Below, in pieces: positions 50,610 through 59,003 of a DNA stretch of 64,000 nucleotides (position 1 is its first letter; every line of letters starts with the position of its first letter). A model generated the notes under the pieces. It ran no database searches and was not told the origin of the DNA. It saw only the letters and a program-made list of their open reading frames with translations. The translations under genes and the position numbers were made by a program. Origin of the DNA: a virus; the IMG/VR virus record IMGVR_UViG_3300047198_000026, positions 38,593-102,592 of that record, one strand, 5' to 3'.

Positions 50610-51682
50610 TACCTCATTACCCTCTTGGCTGCCTCTCTTCTTGCCTGCATAGCCTTCTTCTCTGCATAAGCGGCTTTACAGGAGTCTAACCACCCGTCAT
50701 CCTTACAGATTACCGTACAGTCGGGGTCATTATCCTCATACTCACCGAAACAAACCGGGGGTTCCTCTGTGGGGGAAGTCCCGATCGTTGATTCTGGGGC
50801 GACTGGTGCCCTAGCAGGGGCATCCTTGGGGGTATTCCAGGCTGCAAATGGGTCTACAGGTGGAGGGGGAGCTGTGACTAATGGTGGTGACACCACTGTT
50901 CCCCACCCATCAGGTGTTGATTTAATCTCATAGGGGGGTGTTGGAGATCCGGGAATCTTCCAGTTAGTCTGTCTGAGTTCTCTCAAGGGATCATATTCAC
51001 CCCTCTGCACTGCCTCAAAATCCTCCTGAGGAATATTGTAGTGGTATCCTACCTTCTCAAAGAACTTTGATGTTTGAGGACCCAACCAGCTAGGAAGGAA
51101 TCTGACTTCTGTCCTCTGGGTAGCCAGTTTGGACTGGTAGAATGTCTTAATCTTTCCAGCCTCCATATTAGCCACTACATTGGTCAGATTGTACCTAGGA
51201 TCATTAATAAGGTGATGTAGTACCTGAGGATCTGGTATTGGAGACATCTGTGCTCTTGCTTCCACATGGTAGGTCGGCCTGGATGACGTCGATCCGGCAA
51301 TCTTTGTGATAAACAGATTCTTACCAAATTGTGGATGCATGAAGTTCTTCCATTCTGACAAGGCGTCCATCTGACCGGCGATCAACTGATCGAAGATAGA
51401 CTTACCATACTCAAATACCACTATCTCACTGGGGTTAGTCATAAAGATGATGTTCGAATAGAACTTCAGACTCTCATTAAGAGAGCTGGCCTTGGCCCTA
51501 ATAGGGGTATCCTTTGTGGATTTGTCGAACAGAATCTCCTTACATAGGGAGCACAACCGGCAAGGCTGTTTGTGGTAAGCTGGGCAGACTATGCCCTTAA
51601 AATCCTCCTTGATTCCTTGGCTCCTGTTGTAGAGCCTCTTCATCTCGTCCTCATACAAATCTCTATTGTGGTTATTTTCCAT
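50609..51682 (-). CDS. gp32-like single-stranded DNA-binding protein
   Basis: A 357-residue protein. C33, H37, C41, C44 and C47 (VCPAYHKQPCRLCSLC) can form the zinc site characteristic of T4 gp32-type SSBs; LKFYSNIIFMTNPSEIVVFEYGKSIFDQL is the OB-fold part. The C-terminal 100 residues are Pro-rich linker and an acidic stretch (EYEDNDPDC), as SSB tails that recruit partners. The gene overlaps the UvsY-like gene by 11 bases. Confidence 0.78.
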   Translation of the reverse strand: MENNHNRDLYEDEMKRLYNRSQGIKEDFKGIVCPAYHKQPCRLCSLCKEILFDKSTKDTPIRAKASSLNESLKFYSNIIFMTNPSEIVVFEYGKSIFDQLIAGQMDALSEWKNFMHPQFGKNLFITKIAGSTSSRPTYHVEARAQMSPIPDPQVLHHLINDPRYNLTNVVANMEAGKIKTFYQSKLATQRTEVRFLPSWLGPQTSKFFEKVGYHYNIPQEDFEAVQRGEYDPLRELRQTNWKIPGSPTPPYEIKSTPDGWGTVVSPPLVTAPPPPVDPFAAWNTPKDAPARAPVAPESTIGTSPTEEPPVCFGEYEDNDPDCTVICKDDGWLDSCKAAYAEKKAMQARREAAKRVMR

Positions 51683-52190
51683 TTTCTTCTCCTTTGCTCT
51701 TTGACCTTTTGCCTCTTGGAATTTGACCTTGAGTTGCTTCGAACTCGCGGGTCATGTTTTCAAACACGTTGCCATAATACTTCTCTTCACCTCTAGTCTT
51801 ATGGAGTTCAATGAGAGCTTGGTGTCTCTGGCGAAAGCCATCCTTGGCCAACTCTAACATTGTCTCCATGTATTCCAATTCAATGAGTCTTCGTTTGGCC
51901 TCTACCCAGCTGGGTTCTTCTGACAAATAGTCATCTAAAACCCTTTCTGTAAGGCGGAGCTTGGGGTCCTCGGTTAGCATCTTTGACCTATAGGATTTGC
52001 ATAGGGAGGCCTCGAGGGCTCTAACCCTTAATTTTTCCTTCCTAACCTTTTTGGAAGCCCTTGCCCATAATGACCCATAGAAGTGGAACTTACTTGGTTG
52101 CCGGGCGATCTCGGCCTCGAGACGGGTCTCGTCGATCTCTAGTTCCTGACCCACTTTCGTCTCTAGGGGTTTTGTTTCTTCGTCTGGCAT
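51672..52190 (-). CDS. UvsY-like recombination mediator
   Basis: A 172-residue helical protein. IDETRLEAEIARQPSKFHFY and KKVRKEKLRVRALEASL match the order of the T4 UvsY N-terminus (ID-x-T-K-L, K-E-x-L-R-I-E-A). LIELEYMETMLELAKDGFRQRH corresponds to its C-terminal helix. UvsY loads the RecA-type protein onto SSB-coated DNA. The SSB and recA-like genes are on the same strand. Match by pattern, not by alignment score. Confidence 0.6.
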   Translation of the reverse strand: MPDEETKPLETKVGQELEIDETRLEAEIARQPSKFHFYGSLWARASKKVRKEKLRVRALEASLCKSYRSKMLTEDPKLRLTERVLDDYLSEEPSWVEAKRRLIELEYMETMLELAKDGFRQRHQALIELHKTRGEEKYYGNVFENMTREFEATQGQIPRGKRSKSKGEENGK

Positions 52191-52308
52191 CTTTTCCTCC
52201 TTTCTTAACTTTCTCCTTTGGAATGAAGTATGCGATACATTGCGTCCTTTCGGGATACCTCACACACATTGGATTACACGTGAAACCACAAGCACATCGT
52301 TCTTTCAT
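52090..52308 (-). CDS. Small Cys-rich protein overlapping the UvsY-like gene
   Basis: A 72-residue frame. The first 40 residues (MKERCACGFTCNPMC, then TQC) are Cys-rich and lie before the UvsY-like start; the remaining third is Arg-rich and overlaps that gene by about 100 bases. AGAGGG is four bases before the ATG. Probably real, but the end may be shadow. Confidence 0.5.
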   Translation of the reverse strand: MKERCACGFTCNPMCVRYPERTQCIAYFIPKEKVKKGGKDARRRNKTPRDESGSGTRDRRDPSRGRDRPATK

Positions 52309-52362
52309 TTATCCCTCTCTATCTTATAGTACTTTCGTCCCTGTAAATTGCCATTCTGACGG

Positions 52363-52824
52363 CTACCTCTTTGTGGAGTAGAACTCTCTAATAATCTCAA
52401 CAGCCTCATCCAATGTGTCAGCCCATGCGTGAACACACCCCGTAATCATTGGGTGTCGGATATAGTATCCAGGACCTCTAATTGCTATCACAGTCTTGTG
52501 CTGCACATAGGCCCAAGCGATCTCCATTACTGTCCCAATTATTGGACGGTCTGTTGGTTCAATGGAGAAATTTACCAATACTATGTCCGCCTTCACCACA
52601 GCCTGAAAAGATTTAGGAAGGAGAATTTCAGACTGATGTTGGTCAACCAGAGCATGAATCTTTCCAGCATCCCCATCGGCCTCTTTTAAGCTTTCCCTAT
52701 CAAATTTGCTGGCACAGGGATCATCAATCTCAAACTTCTCTCCCAACTTCTTACTCACCTCTCGTCTCCACTGGTGGGTCCTGGGATCCTCAGTAATTGG
52801 GCCTGCTAAATACACCCTTTTCAT
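52363..52824 (-). CDS. Nucleoside 2-deoxyribosyltransferase-like protein
   Basis: A 153-residue protein: KRVYLAGPITEDPRT is the N-terminal strand and loop; KADIVLVNFSIEPTDRPIIGTVMEIAWA has the catalytic Glu in the G-T-x-x-E-I-A pattern of this family. It exchanges nucleobases on deoxyribose or hydrolyses nucleotides. Phages use it for nucleotide salvage. ATGA-type overlap with the FmdB-like gene. Confidence 0.8.
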   Translation of the reverse strand: MKRVYLAGPITEDPRTHQWRREVSKKLGEKFEIDDPCASKFDRESLKEADGDAGKIHALVDQHQSEILLPKSFQAVVKADIVLVNFSIEPTDRPIIGTVMEIAWAYVQHKTVIAIRGPGYYIRHPMITGCVHAWADTLDEAVEIIREFYSTKR

Positions 52825-53165
52825 TTTTTCCTCCCCATATCCACGTACTGGCGTCTTTTCTCTTTCCAGATTGTGTTACCCTGCTTATCGTGGGTTCTCA
52901 CATAGTTCTTCAGTTCTGTCCTTGGTAAGTCCTTAAGACCCGTCTCACTTCCTGCCATTGGCTTGGCCTCGGTCAATGGGGGAGTGGGATCTGGCAGACT
53001 ATGCTTAATGGCATCCACGTTCATTGTCACATGGGGAGTGCCAATTAGCCTGTAGATGTTGGTAGATCCACAGAACTTACACTCTGTAGCCTTATGGCTC
53101 TTCCATACCTCAATGCTCTCAAACACCTGCCCACATTCCAAGCATTCGTATTCGTATATCGGCAT
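52821..53165 (-). CDS. FmdB-type zinc-ribbon protein
   Basis: A 114-residue protein. MPIYEYECLECGQVFES and CKFCGSTNIYRL give the two C-x2-C knuckles of the FmdB zinc ribbon. The remaining 70 residues are a polar tail. Upstream AAGGAGG. Frequently regulatory or nucleic-acid-binding; specific role not visible. Confidence 0.85.
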   Translation of the reverse strand: MPIYEYECLECGQVFESIEVWKSHKATECKFCGSTNIYRLIGTPHVTMNVDAIKHSLPDPTPPLTEAKPMAGSETGLKDLPRTELKNYVRTHDKQGNTIWKEKRRQYVDMGRKK

Positions 53166-53177
53166 AATATCACCTCC

Positions 53178-53483
53178 TTAAATGTCTCCGTTTTGTTCCC
53201 TTTTCTCTTCCTCATAGGGTATAACATAAAGCTGGAAAAATACCTGCCATGCCAAATGGTAAGCAACATCCCAATCGTTATGTGTATATGGCTTAACAAA
53301 CCTCAGCATCTCTTTATAAATCTCGTGGGCTGTAGTCCATCTGGGATTGGCCTTCCACTGGTCAACCATCTTCTTATAATAGTAGTAACACTTGTCCCCT
53401 GGCTCCCACTCTCTGTCTTCCGTCCCAAACTTCTTAAGCCTTTTATCCACCATCTCTCGTCTTTCTGGTTTTATAAATGGCAT
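53178..53483 (-). CDS. DUF6899-like small phage protein
   Basis: A 101-residue protein. MPFIKPERREMVD at the start and VIPYEEEKREQNGDI at the end match the MPYIK...PYE-x-K-x-x-NGD pattern of a common phage family. Middle part Tyr/Trp-rich (YHLAWQVFFQLYV). Function unknown. Confidence 0.7.
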   Translation of the reverse strand: MPFIKPERREMVDKRLKKFGTEDREWEPGDKCYYYYKKMVDQWKANPRWTTAHEIYKEMLRFVKPYTHNDWDVAYHLAWQVFFQLYVIPYEEEKREQNGDI

Positions 53484-53484
53484 A

Positions 53485-53757
53485 TTAATCTCCCCACTTT
53501 TTACTTGACTTTCTACTTGGTCCGAAATGTTTCACATCCCACTCCCACATGTCTGTAATTGCTTCCTCAAACTCCCAATCAGCCTGGAGAACGCACTGTA
53601 TTAGGAACACCGGTCCCAAAAACATGACTGCTGCTAATTCTATAATAAGTAGAATTGGAAGGATTAAGAACACGATCCCCAATACCCACCTAAGGATGCT
53701 CTTCTTCCAGTCATACTCCCTCCACCATTTAGGTTCTTGATTTTCACTTATCTGCAT
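53485..53757 (-). CDS. Membrane protein with MQISEN start
   Basis: A 90-residue protein. The start MQISENQEPKWWREYDW resembles MEISENREPTMWRIF at 57703, so they are related. Two joined hydrophobic segments (WVLGIVFLILPILLIIEL; MFLGPVFLIQCVL) and a charged tail follow. The upstream gene's TGA sits within the start element, in the +2 frame. Confidence 0.7.
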   Translation of the reverse strand: MQISENQEPKWWREYDWKKSILRWVLGIVFLILPILLIIELAAVMFLGPVFLIQCVLQADWEFEEAITDMWEWDVKHFGPSRKSSKKWGD

Positions 53758-54094
53758 CTTTCTTCTCCTCATGTAAGTCATCCCACTCATCTCCCATTCC
53801 CCTAAGTTCATAAGTTAAGAGGAAGGTTAAACAACAGTAGGCATGGGCCAAATGGGGAAGTCCCCATTCTTCATCTATCTCTTCTCCCATCATCCAAGCC
53901 AGAAGATGCCTGCGTAGAGCAGCATACACTCTACTATATTTAATCCCCTTCTCCCAGTTTCGATCATCATACTTTTTTGCTCCATGCGTGAGAACCTCGG
54001 CCAGAGCCTCTTCTACTTCCGGAGGAATCAAATCCATCCTGAGCTTTCCTGAATCGTTCTTCTTTCCAAATTTATCTTCTTGTCCTGCTACCAT
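53744..54094 (-). CDS. dATP/dGTP pyrophosphohydrolase-like protein (DUF5664/MazZ type)
   Basis: A 116-residue all-helical protein. GKLRMDLIPPEVEEALAEV, THGAKKYDDRNWEKG, RRHLLAWMMGEEIDEE and GLPHLAHAYCCLTFLL match the family that hydrolyses dATP or dGTP to monophosphates. In Z-genome phages the related MazZ supplies dGMP; here no PurZ is seen. Likely dNTP-pool adjustment. Confidence 0.8.
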   Translation of the reverse strand: MVAGQEDKFGKKNDSGKLRMDLIPPEVEEALAEVLTHGAKKYDDRNWEKGIKYSRVYAALRRHLLAWMMGEEIDEEWGLPHLAHAYCCLTFLLTYELRGMGDEWDDLHEEKKDADK

Positions 54095-54105
54095 ATCCTC
54101 CTCCT

Positions 54106-54330
54106 TTATTCTTTTTTCTCCCTTAAATCTTCCACTACTATCGCTTTTGCTCCCTCTTTCCTCTCATAGGTTATATGCCACTCATCGGTGCGGAGTTCTC
54201 GTATGGAAAATGAGACCATGCTCTCAACTAACCTACCTATTTCATGATTCTCCCCAATGACAATCCTCTTGTAGCTTTCCCAGTCATTACGGTCCTTAAA
54301 GACCCTAATCTTATTCGTAGACTTTTCCAT
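54106..54330 (-). CDS. Small hypothetical protein with MEKSTN start
   Basis: A 74-residue protein, MEKSTNKIRVFKD, a variant of the shared hexapeptide with Lys at position 3. Strand-rich, with charged C-terminus. AAAGGAGG precedes. It overlaps the end of the sigma-like gene. Function unknown. Confidence 0.65.
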   Translation of the reverse strand: MEKSTNKIRVFKDRNDWESYKRIVIGENHEIGRLVESMVSFSIRELRTDEWHITYERKEGAKAIVVEDLREKKE

Positions 54331-54589
54331 CCAAACTTTCCTCCTTCCTATATGACGATTCCCGTGAATACCCCAATCTCCTTAAATACTTCCTCATAGC
54401 GTCCTTCTCAACTGCATATCGGTAGGCAGGATTCTCTATTTCCTTTCTAGACTTAGACATCTCATAGACCTTAATCACCGCTTCCTGGATAAGATCCTCT
54501 CTATGTGACGCAGCTGCTGCATTCTTTCTATAGAGACTTTTGTAGGTTGACCTACATTCTTTGTAAAGACTATCAAGGTCTGTAAGCAT
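54311..54589 (-). CDS. Sigma-70 region 2-like small protein
   Basis: A 92-residue helical protein. SHREDLIQEAVIKVYEMSK is the region 2.1-2.2 helix; YAVEKDAMRKYLRRLGYS resembles region 2.3-2.4, which melts DNA and reads the -10 element. No region 4 is present. GAGGAG is eight bases before this ATG; an in-frame GTG nine bases earlier is less likely. Could steer host RNA polymerase. Confidence 0.6.
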   Translation of the reverse strand: MLTDLDSLYKECRSTYKSLYRKNAAAASHREDLIQEAVIKVYEMSKSRKEIENPAYRYAVEKDAMRKYLRRLGYSRESSYRKEESLDGKVYE

Positions 54590-54687
54590 TTCGAACACTC
54601 CTCACACTTAAACATAACCCCCCTGCTCTTCTTCCACTTTAGTAATTCAGGGAATTCACATTGTCTTAGGTTAGGACTTAATTCCAT
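54475..54687 (-). CDS. Small Cys protein with MELSPN start, overlapping sigma-like gene
   Basis: A 70-residue protein, MELSPNLRQCEFPELLKW then MFKCEECSKC (zinc-like). Its second half is read from the start of the sigma-like gene in another frame, a 115-base overlap. The shared hexapeptide and interlocked upstream stop (TAA in the +2 frame) support the start; the end is less sure. Confidence 0.55.
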   Translation of the reverse strand: MELSPNLRQCEFPELLKWKKSRGVMFKCEECSKCLQTLIVFTKNVGQPTKVSIERMQQLRHIERILSRKR

Positions 54688-54847
54688 TTGTTTCCTCTAC
54701 TCCCCATCCTCGCCTTTTCCTCTCTCCTAACTCACACCCACCTTCTTTCCTATATATGCAGTCCTTACAACTCACTCCGAAGAAGTCAGGGAAAGAACCC
54801 CTTGGATTTTGGACTATACAGAAAACATCATTAGGGCTTAATTCCAT
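54671..54847 (-). CDS. Small Cys protein with MELSPN start (58 aa)
   Basis: MELSPNDVFCIVQNPRG..., then GVSCKDCIYRKEGGCELG, a likely zinc site with CxxC. The start follows the stop of the gene upstream without a gap (TAA-ATG), and its own stop lies inside the MELSPN start of the next gene. Ser4 uses AGC here. Confidence 0.6.
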   Translation of the reverse strand: MELSPNDVFCIVQNPRGSFPDFFGVSCKDCIYRKEGGCELGERKRRGWGVEETNGIKS

Positions 54848-55033
54848 TTAGTACACCTCATTGAATCTTCTACATTCCTTATGTATATAATACTTTCGTG
54901 GGGTGAGGGTTAAAAAACCACCATGCTTTATTATCCAGTCCGTACTCACTGGAACTTTGAACGATGGATCCTCGTCATCCCTCCACGAATTGTCATGGAC
55001 TAAGAAGTATCTTGTGTTAGGACTTATTTCCAT
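54848..55033 (-). CDS. Small protein with MEISPN start
   Basis: A 61-residue protein, MEISPNTRYFLVHDN, basic and strand-rich, ending RRFNEVY. Its start is inside the end of the DNA polymerase gene (17-base overlap; polymerase stop in the +2 frame of the hexapeptide element). No family recognised. Confidence 0.65.
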   Translation of the reverse strand: MEISPNTRYFLVHDNSWRDDEDPSFKVPVSTDWIIKHGGFLTLTPRKYYIHKECRRFNEVY

Positions 55034-57449
55034 TCACTGTCACCAATTCCCCCCAGTTAGGCCCGATGGCCACATCCACTTCCAAGGGCATCTTGAAATC
55101 TGGAAGATAGTCCTGAAAGTAGGACAGCATCACATCTTTGATCTGACCAATAAGATCAAGCTCAGACCTGTGTATGTTACACACAATACTATCATGTACT
55201 TCCAGAGTGAGAAATGACTTTCGTCCAGTAAGCAGAAGGTCAATACCAATAAGGGAATATAAAAGAATATCACTAGCCAAGGATTGAACAGGAAAGTTAA
55301 TAGCTTCACGGAAATTTTTCTCCTCTAACGCTTCCCATGAGGGAAAGCGCCTTCTCCGGCCTGTCATACTATAGACATAGCCATTCTGATTTACATAGTC
55401 TCTAATTTTGTTCATCCACTCTTGGACTTTCCAATAGGCCATAAAGAACTTTGCTAGATAGTTCTTAGCCTGATCTTCCGAACAACCCAGCCGTTCTTTG
55501 ATTCCCCAAGGGGACATCCCATAGATAATCCCAAAGTTGAAGGTTTTACCTATCAACCTCCTCTGCTCGGAAGTTACATTCTGGGGATTGATACCCAGGA
55601 TGTTGGCTGTTGTGGCCGTGTGGACATCTCCAGACAACAAGGCCTTCTTCAAGTTGTCATCCCCACTAAGTTCTGCCATCACTCTCAGCTCATGCTGATT
55701 AAAATCAAACTCTGCCAATACGTAGTCAGGGTCGGCGATGAAACAATTTCTGATGGCCACAATGTCCTTGTCTCCCTTTGGAATGTTCTGGAGGTTGGGC
55801 TTCCTTGAACTGGTTCTACCCGTCACTGTCTCTGTGAGCCAATATTGTGTGTGTATCCTGTTGTCTGGAGTCATATAATCCCGAAGTTCCTTAATAAAGG
55901 TCTTTGACATCTGATTGTATAAGGAGTACTCATACAGAAGTTTACATAGGTTAGAAGTATCCTTATACTTCTCTAAAACCTCTTGGTCAGTGGATGGTTG
56001 CCCCGTCTTGTCTGTAAACTTAAATGGAGTTAACCCCTCATACTTGTAGAGTATCTCCCTGAGCTGTGTGTGGGAATTGGGGTTAAACATCTCCCCAGAC
56101 ACCTTTACGTAGGCGGCCACTGACATCTCCTTCTGGAGTTGAGACAGAAGCGTGGATATTTGGGCTGCCACCAATCCATCGGCTGCATTGACTTTTGCTT
56201 CATCAATCAAGATTCCTTTGGCCTCTAACCTACACAGAACGTCACTAACAGGCATCATAAGTGTCTTCATAACATTCTGTAATCCCGGATCCATTCTCTT
56301 TGACTGCTCTGGTTGTATCCTACTGACAAGGTCAGTATCGATCGCATTGTAGTCCCACAATTCTTGTCCATCTACCAAATGGGGCTTGTCGGGAAGTTTG
56401 TTCTCATATCCTCCAAGTCTTGAATACTTCCAAGCCATATCCTTTAGATTGGTGCTACCTGATTTTGGAAGAAGGAACTCAGCAATCTTGGTGTCCCACA
56501 TAGACGATTTGACATCAATCTTTAGTATCTGCTTCATCCACATATTATCGAACTTGATGTTCTGTCCCATCTTGCCAATGCGTTTGGACTCAAACAGATA
56601 CTTAAGATCAAGGTAGAGCTCATCCCATTCCTTAGCTGTCCACACAGGAACATTCACAGACACTTCATGCTCTTCCATGACCGTGGTCTTAATCTGAGTT
56701 ATAGGAAGGACATATGCTATCCTGGGTGCAGTGGAAAATCCTATACACTTGATGACCATGTCAGGGGCAAAGGGATTGAGCCCATTGGTTTCAATGTCAT
56801 AGGCAAATTTGTTCTTTAAATGAGAATACAAGACAGCACTCTTGAAAGCCCGCCATTGCTCAATGGTCTTTATGACTGTGTATACCCCTTTATCTTTGGG
56901 GTCTGTCAGTTGACCACTAAGGATGATTGGGATCCTGTCAATATGGTCATAGAAAGTCTTAAGCTCCTCCTGATTTCTCAGGATGTAGGCCGGATGTAGG
57001 ATGGGCATAACCTTGTACTTCCCATATGTGAATTCATGCCCACTCTCCTTGGTTATGCCAGTGGTGCCCAGAATTGCCTTCAATGAGATGTTGCCAACTG
57101 CCACTATCAATTTGAGATTGGGCATCTCCCTTATCTCATCTTCGAAATGGGGCCAGCAGGCCTTGACCTCAGATGCCTTGGGATTCCTATTGCCAGGAGG
57201 ACGGCACTTGACAATATTTGTAATCCTGACCTTAATATTCTGAGGGAGCTGTAAGAGTCCCTCTCGCAAAAGTTTTCCAGCCCTACCCACAAAGGGTTTT
57301 CCCTGAGAATCTTCGTCACCACCCGGGGCCTCACCCGCAATCAACACCTCTGCGTCAATAGGTCCGTCTGCCTGAATAAAGGGAGTCTTAACCCCGTTAC
57401 ACAGGTCACAATTGTAACACGATTTGATTACATTTTGAGATATGTCCAT
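55017..57449 (-). CDS. DNA polymerase I-type enzyme with N-terminal uracil-DNA-glycosylase domain
   Basis: An 810-residue fusion. Residues 10-165 are a family 4/5-like UDG: C11, C14, C17, C82 and C98, GEAPGGDED, KCRPPGNRNP and HPAYILR at 152-158. The 3'-5' exonuclease follows with D218-I-E220, NIKFD (297-301) and YNAIDTD. The polymerase domain has motif A D582-F-N-Q-H-E-L-R589, motif B R630, K635, F639, Y643 and motif C H752-D-S754, where family A normally has HDE. The start MDISQN is the shared hexapeptide. It has no 5'-3' exonuclease. Main replicative polymerase candidate, with built-in uracil recognition. Confidence 0.93.
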   Translation of the reverse strand: MDISQNVIKSCYNCDLCNGVKTPFIQADGPIDAEVLIAGEAPGGDEDSQGKPFVGRAGKLLREGLLQLPQNIKVRITNIVKCRPPGNRNPKASEVKACWPHFEDEIREMPNLKLIVAVGNISLKAILGTTGITKESGHEFTYGKYKVMPILHPAYILRNQEELKTFYDHIDRIPIILSGQLTDPKDKGVYTVIKTIEQWRAFKSAVLYSHLKNKFAYDIETNGLNPFAPDMVIKCIGFSTAPRIAYVLPITQIKTTVMEEHEVSVNVPVWTAKEWDELYLDLKYLFESKRIGKMGQNIKFDNMWMKQILKIDVKSSMWDTKIAEFLLPKSGSTNLKDMAWKYSRLGGYENKLPDKPHLVDGQELWDYNAIDTDLVSRIQPEQSKRMDPGLQNVMKTLMMPVSDVLCRLEAKGILIDEAKVNAADGLVAAQISTLLSQLQKEMSVAAYVKVSGEMFNPNSHTQLREILYKYEGLTPFKFTDKTGQPSTDQEVLEKYKDTSNLCKLLYEYSLYNQMSKTFIKELRDYMTPDNRIHTQYWLTETVTGRTSSRKPNLQNIPKGDKDIVAIRNCFIADPDYVLAEFDFNQHELRVMAELSGDDNLKKALLSGDVHTATTANILGINPQNVTSEQRRLIGKTFNFGIIYGMSPWGIKERLGCSEDQAKNYLAKFFMAYWKVQEWMNKIRDYVNQNGYVYSMTGRRRRFPSWEALEEKNFREAINFPVQSLASDILLYSLIGIDLLLTGRKSFLTLEVHDSIVCNIHRSELDLIGQIKDVMLSYFQDYLPDFKMPLEVDVAIGPNWGELVTVNGNKS

Positions 57450-57457
57450 AGTTCCTC

Positions 57458-57703
57458 CTACATATTCCTGCCAATAGCATATGCTATTACATTAAGTAAA
57501 ATGAATCCAATTATATACAATGACCACCATAGGCTGTGGTGAATAGCATACCAAAGTCCGTACATTGCTCCGCCAATAGCGGCTGAACAAAGCAGCACAG
57601 TTCCGACTATTGCCCATCCAGTGCCCAATATAACTAGTTTCTCCTTAAATCCCTCCTTAAATATTCTCCACATGGTTGGTTCTCGATTCTCACTTATTTC
57701 CAT
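57458..57703 (-). CDS. Membrane protein with MEISEN start
   Basis: An 81-residue protein, MEISENREPTMWRIF, then two membrane segments (GTGWAIVGTVLLCSAAIGG; WSLYIIGFILLNVIAYA). The start is ATG, five bases after AGGAGG, overlapping the upstream stop; a TTG one codon earlier is too close. Related to the protein at 53485-53757. Function unknown. Confidence 0.7.
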   Translation of the reverse strand: MEISENREPTMWRIFKEGFKEKLVILGTGWAIVGTVLLCSAAIGGAMYGLWYAIHHSLWWSLYIIGFILLNVIAYAIGRNM

Positions 57704-58341
57704 CAATGCCTCCTGAAAGCAACGTGCTTGACCTTATTTGGTTTTGTCATACAATAGGAACAAGACTCTCCACATTTTGTAAAGTCCGCCTTATGATAGG
57801 GACAAAGTTTTTCACCCCTGTGTCTAACCATCCGATCGTCCAAGACCCGAGCTGTATTACCATTAGGATTAATCAGGTCATCATTATTAGACCCATAGGA
57901 TTGGAAGAGAATAAGATTGGATGGTAGAGGGAGTTTAAGTGACAAAATCTTAAACGACTTGGTGTAAGCATAGAAGGTATTGCCTCTACTAAGGGTAATG
58001 ATATCCAGCCAGTCTTGGAAGTATCTTCGACTATAGAAGTCACCACTCTCATGGATCCGCACGTAATGTTCTGGTCTACCCTCGAGATATTTTATTACCT
58101 TTATCCACCATCCTTTTTGTTGACTAAATTTATAATTCCTCATTCTAGATGCAACCGCCCCTAAATACATCCTCTCAATCTTCTTTTCATAACACCAGTC
58201 CTTACATTCTCCTGCCCCCGGACAGGTTATCAATCTTGGAAGATTCCAGATCAGGATGTCCTTCGACAACTTATGGTTGCCTTTACTAAAAAAGAAATCT
58301 CCCTTTGGCATTGGATATCCCTTAATGTATTTGATTCTCAT
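57703..58341 (-). CDS. GP88-like phage protein
   Basis: A 212-residue protein. ITCPGAGECKDWCYEKK, VRIHESGDFYSRRYFQDW, FYAYTKSF and CPYHKADFTKCGESCSYC match the gene-product-88 family of phages. Eight conserved-looking cysteines could hold metal or Fe-S clusters. Biochemical function not established. AAGGAGG upstream of the ATG. Confidence 0.78.
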   Translation of the reverse strand: MRIKYIKGYPMPKGDFFFSKGNHKLSKDILIWNLPRLITCPGAGECKDWCYEKKIERMYLGAVASRMRNYKFSQQKGWWIKVIKYLEGRPEHYVRIHESGDFYSRRYFQDWLDIITLSRGNTFYAYTKSFKILSLKLPLPSNLILFQSYGSNNDDLINPNGNTARVLDDRMVRHRGEKLCPYHKADFTKCGESCSYCMTKPNKVKHVAFRRH

Positions 58342-58377
58342 CGTACCTCCTTCTCCTTTGGAGACCAGTGATCAAAG

Positions 58378-58560
58378 TTAGTGACAACCACAAAAGGTAT
58401 TGAAGTTATCTCCCTCATCGCCAGCCCATCTTGGTTTTTTATTTCTTTTGTTCTTTCTATGTTTATCTTTCTCAACTCCATTATTTACTTCTTTCCTTAT
58501 CTTTTTACACAAGTTGGCATAGCGGGTATCATATTTTGTATATTCATTCCGTTCTTTCAT
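58378..58560 (-). CDS. Small basic hypothetical protein
   Basis: A 60-residue Lys/Arg/Asn-rich protein (CKKIRKEVNNG, KNKRNKKPRW) ending FCGCH. AAGGAGG is four bases before the ATG, and the start overlaps the end of the lytic transglycosylase gene. Possibly nucleic-acid-binding; unknown. Confidence 0.55.
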   Translation of the reverse strand: MKERNEYTKYDTRYANLCKKIRKEVNNGVEKDKHRKNKRNKKPRWAGDEGDNFNTFCGCH

Positions 58561-59003
58561 TTTACCTCCTTATAGATCTTAAGAACTTTATTGCAGTATC
58601 GTTGGTTTCTTCCTCCTTGAGAGTATCTTGTTTCCCCCATACTATAAGCCTGAATACCCCCCCGAAGTCCATACTTCTGTATCATATCGCTTAGATACCG
58701 ACTTCCGATATGAATGTTTGCAATAGGATCATATAGGTCTGAAATCTGAATCCCATTCTGTCTGGCATGAAATTCGGAAAGTTGCATCAGTCCGTGCCAT
58801 CTGCCCTTACCTCCTCTTGCCCTGTGGTTAAGTTCGGATTCTACTATGGCCACAGCCTTAACCAGTCTCCAGTCGATATTTGATACAGAATGGGCCTCAA
58901 ACAGATAGTCCTGTAACTTCACGTTATAGGTTGGGCAATCCAGTCTGATGGGCAACAAGACAGAGATCAGGCCCAGAGCTCCTAGGACGAGAAGTTTAAT
59001 CAT
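58557..59003 (-). CDS. Lytic transglycosylase (SLT domain)
   Basis: A 148-residue protein. A signal- or anchor-like N-terminus (LLVLGALGLISVLL) is followed by the SLT domain: VKAVAIVESELN with catalytic Glu55, HGLMQLSEFHARQNG, PIANIHIGSRYLSDM and AYSMGETR. It cuts peptidoglycan glycan strands. It is separate from the plus-strand lysis cassette, so may act in virion entry or lysis. Confidence 0.9.
   Translation of the reverse strand: MIKLLVLGALGLISVLLPIRLDCPTYNVKLQDYLFEAHSVSNIDWRLVKAVAIVESELNHRARGGKGRWHGLMQLSEFHARQNGIQISDLYDPIANIHIGSRYLSDMIQKYGLRGGIQAYSMGETRYSQGGRNQRYCNKVLKIYKEVK

Noticed and set aside
53094-53558. Plus-strand frame (154 aa) in the minus-strand region.
   Set aside because: It crosses three coupled minus-strand genes with clear motifs, so it is antisense shadow.
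53744-57449. Z-genome (2-aminoadenine) phage.
   Set aside because: Only a DUF5664-type hydrolase is present; no PurZ in the window, and this family occurs widely without it. Kept only as something to test.
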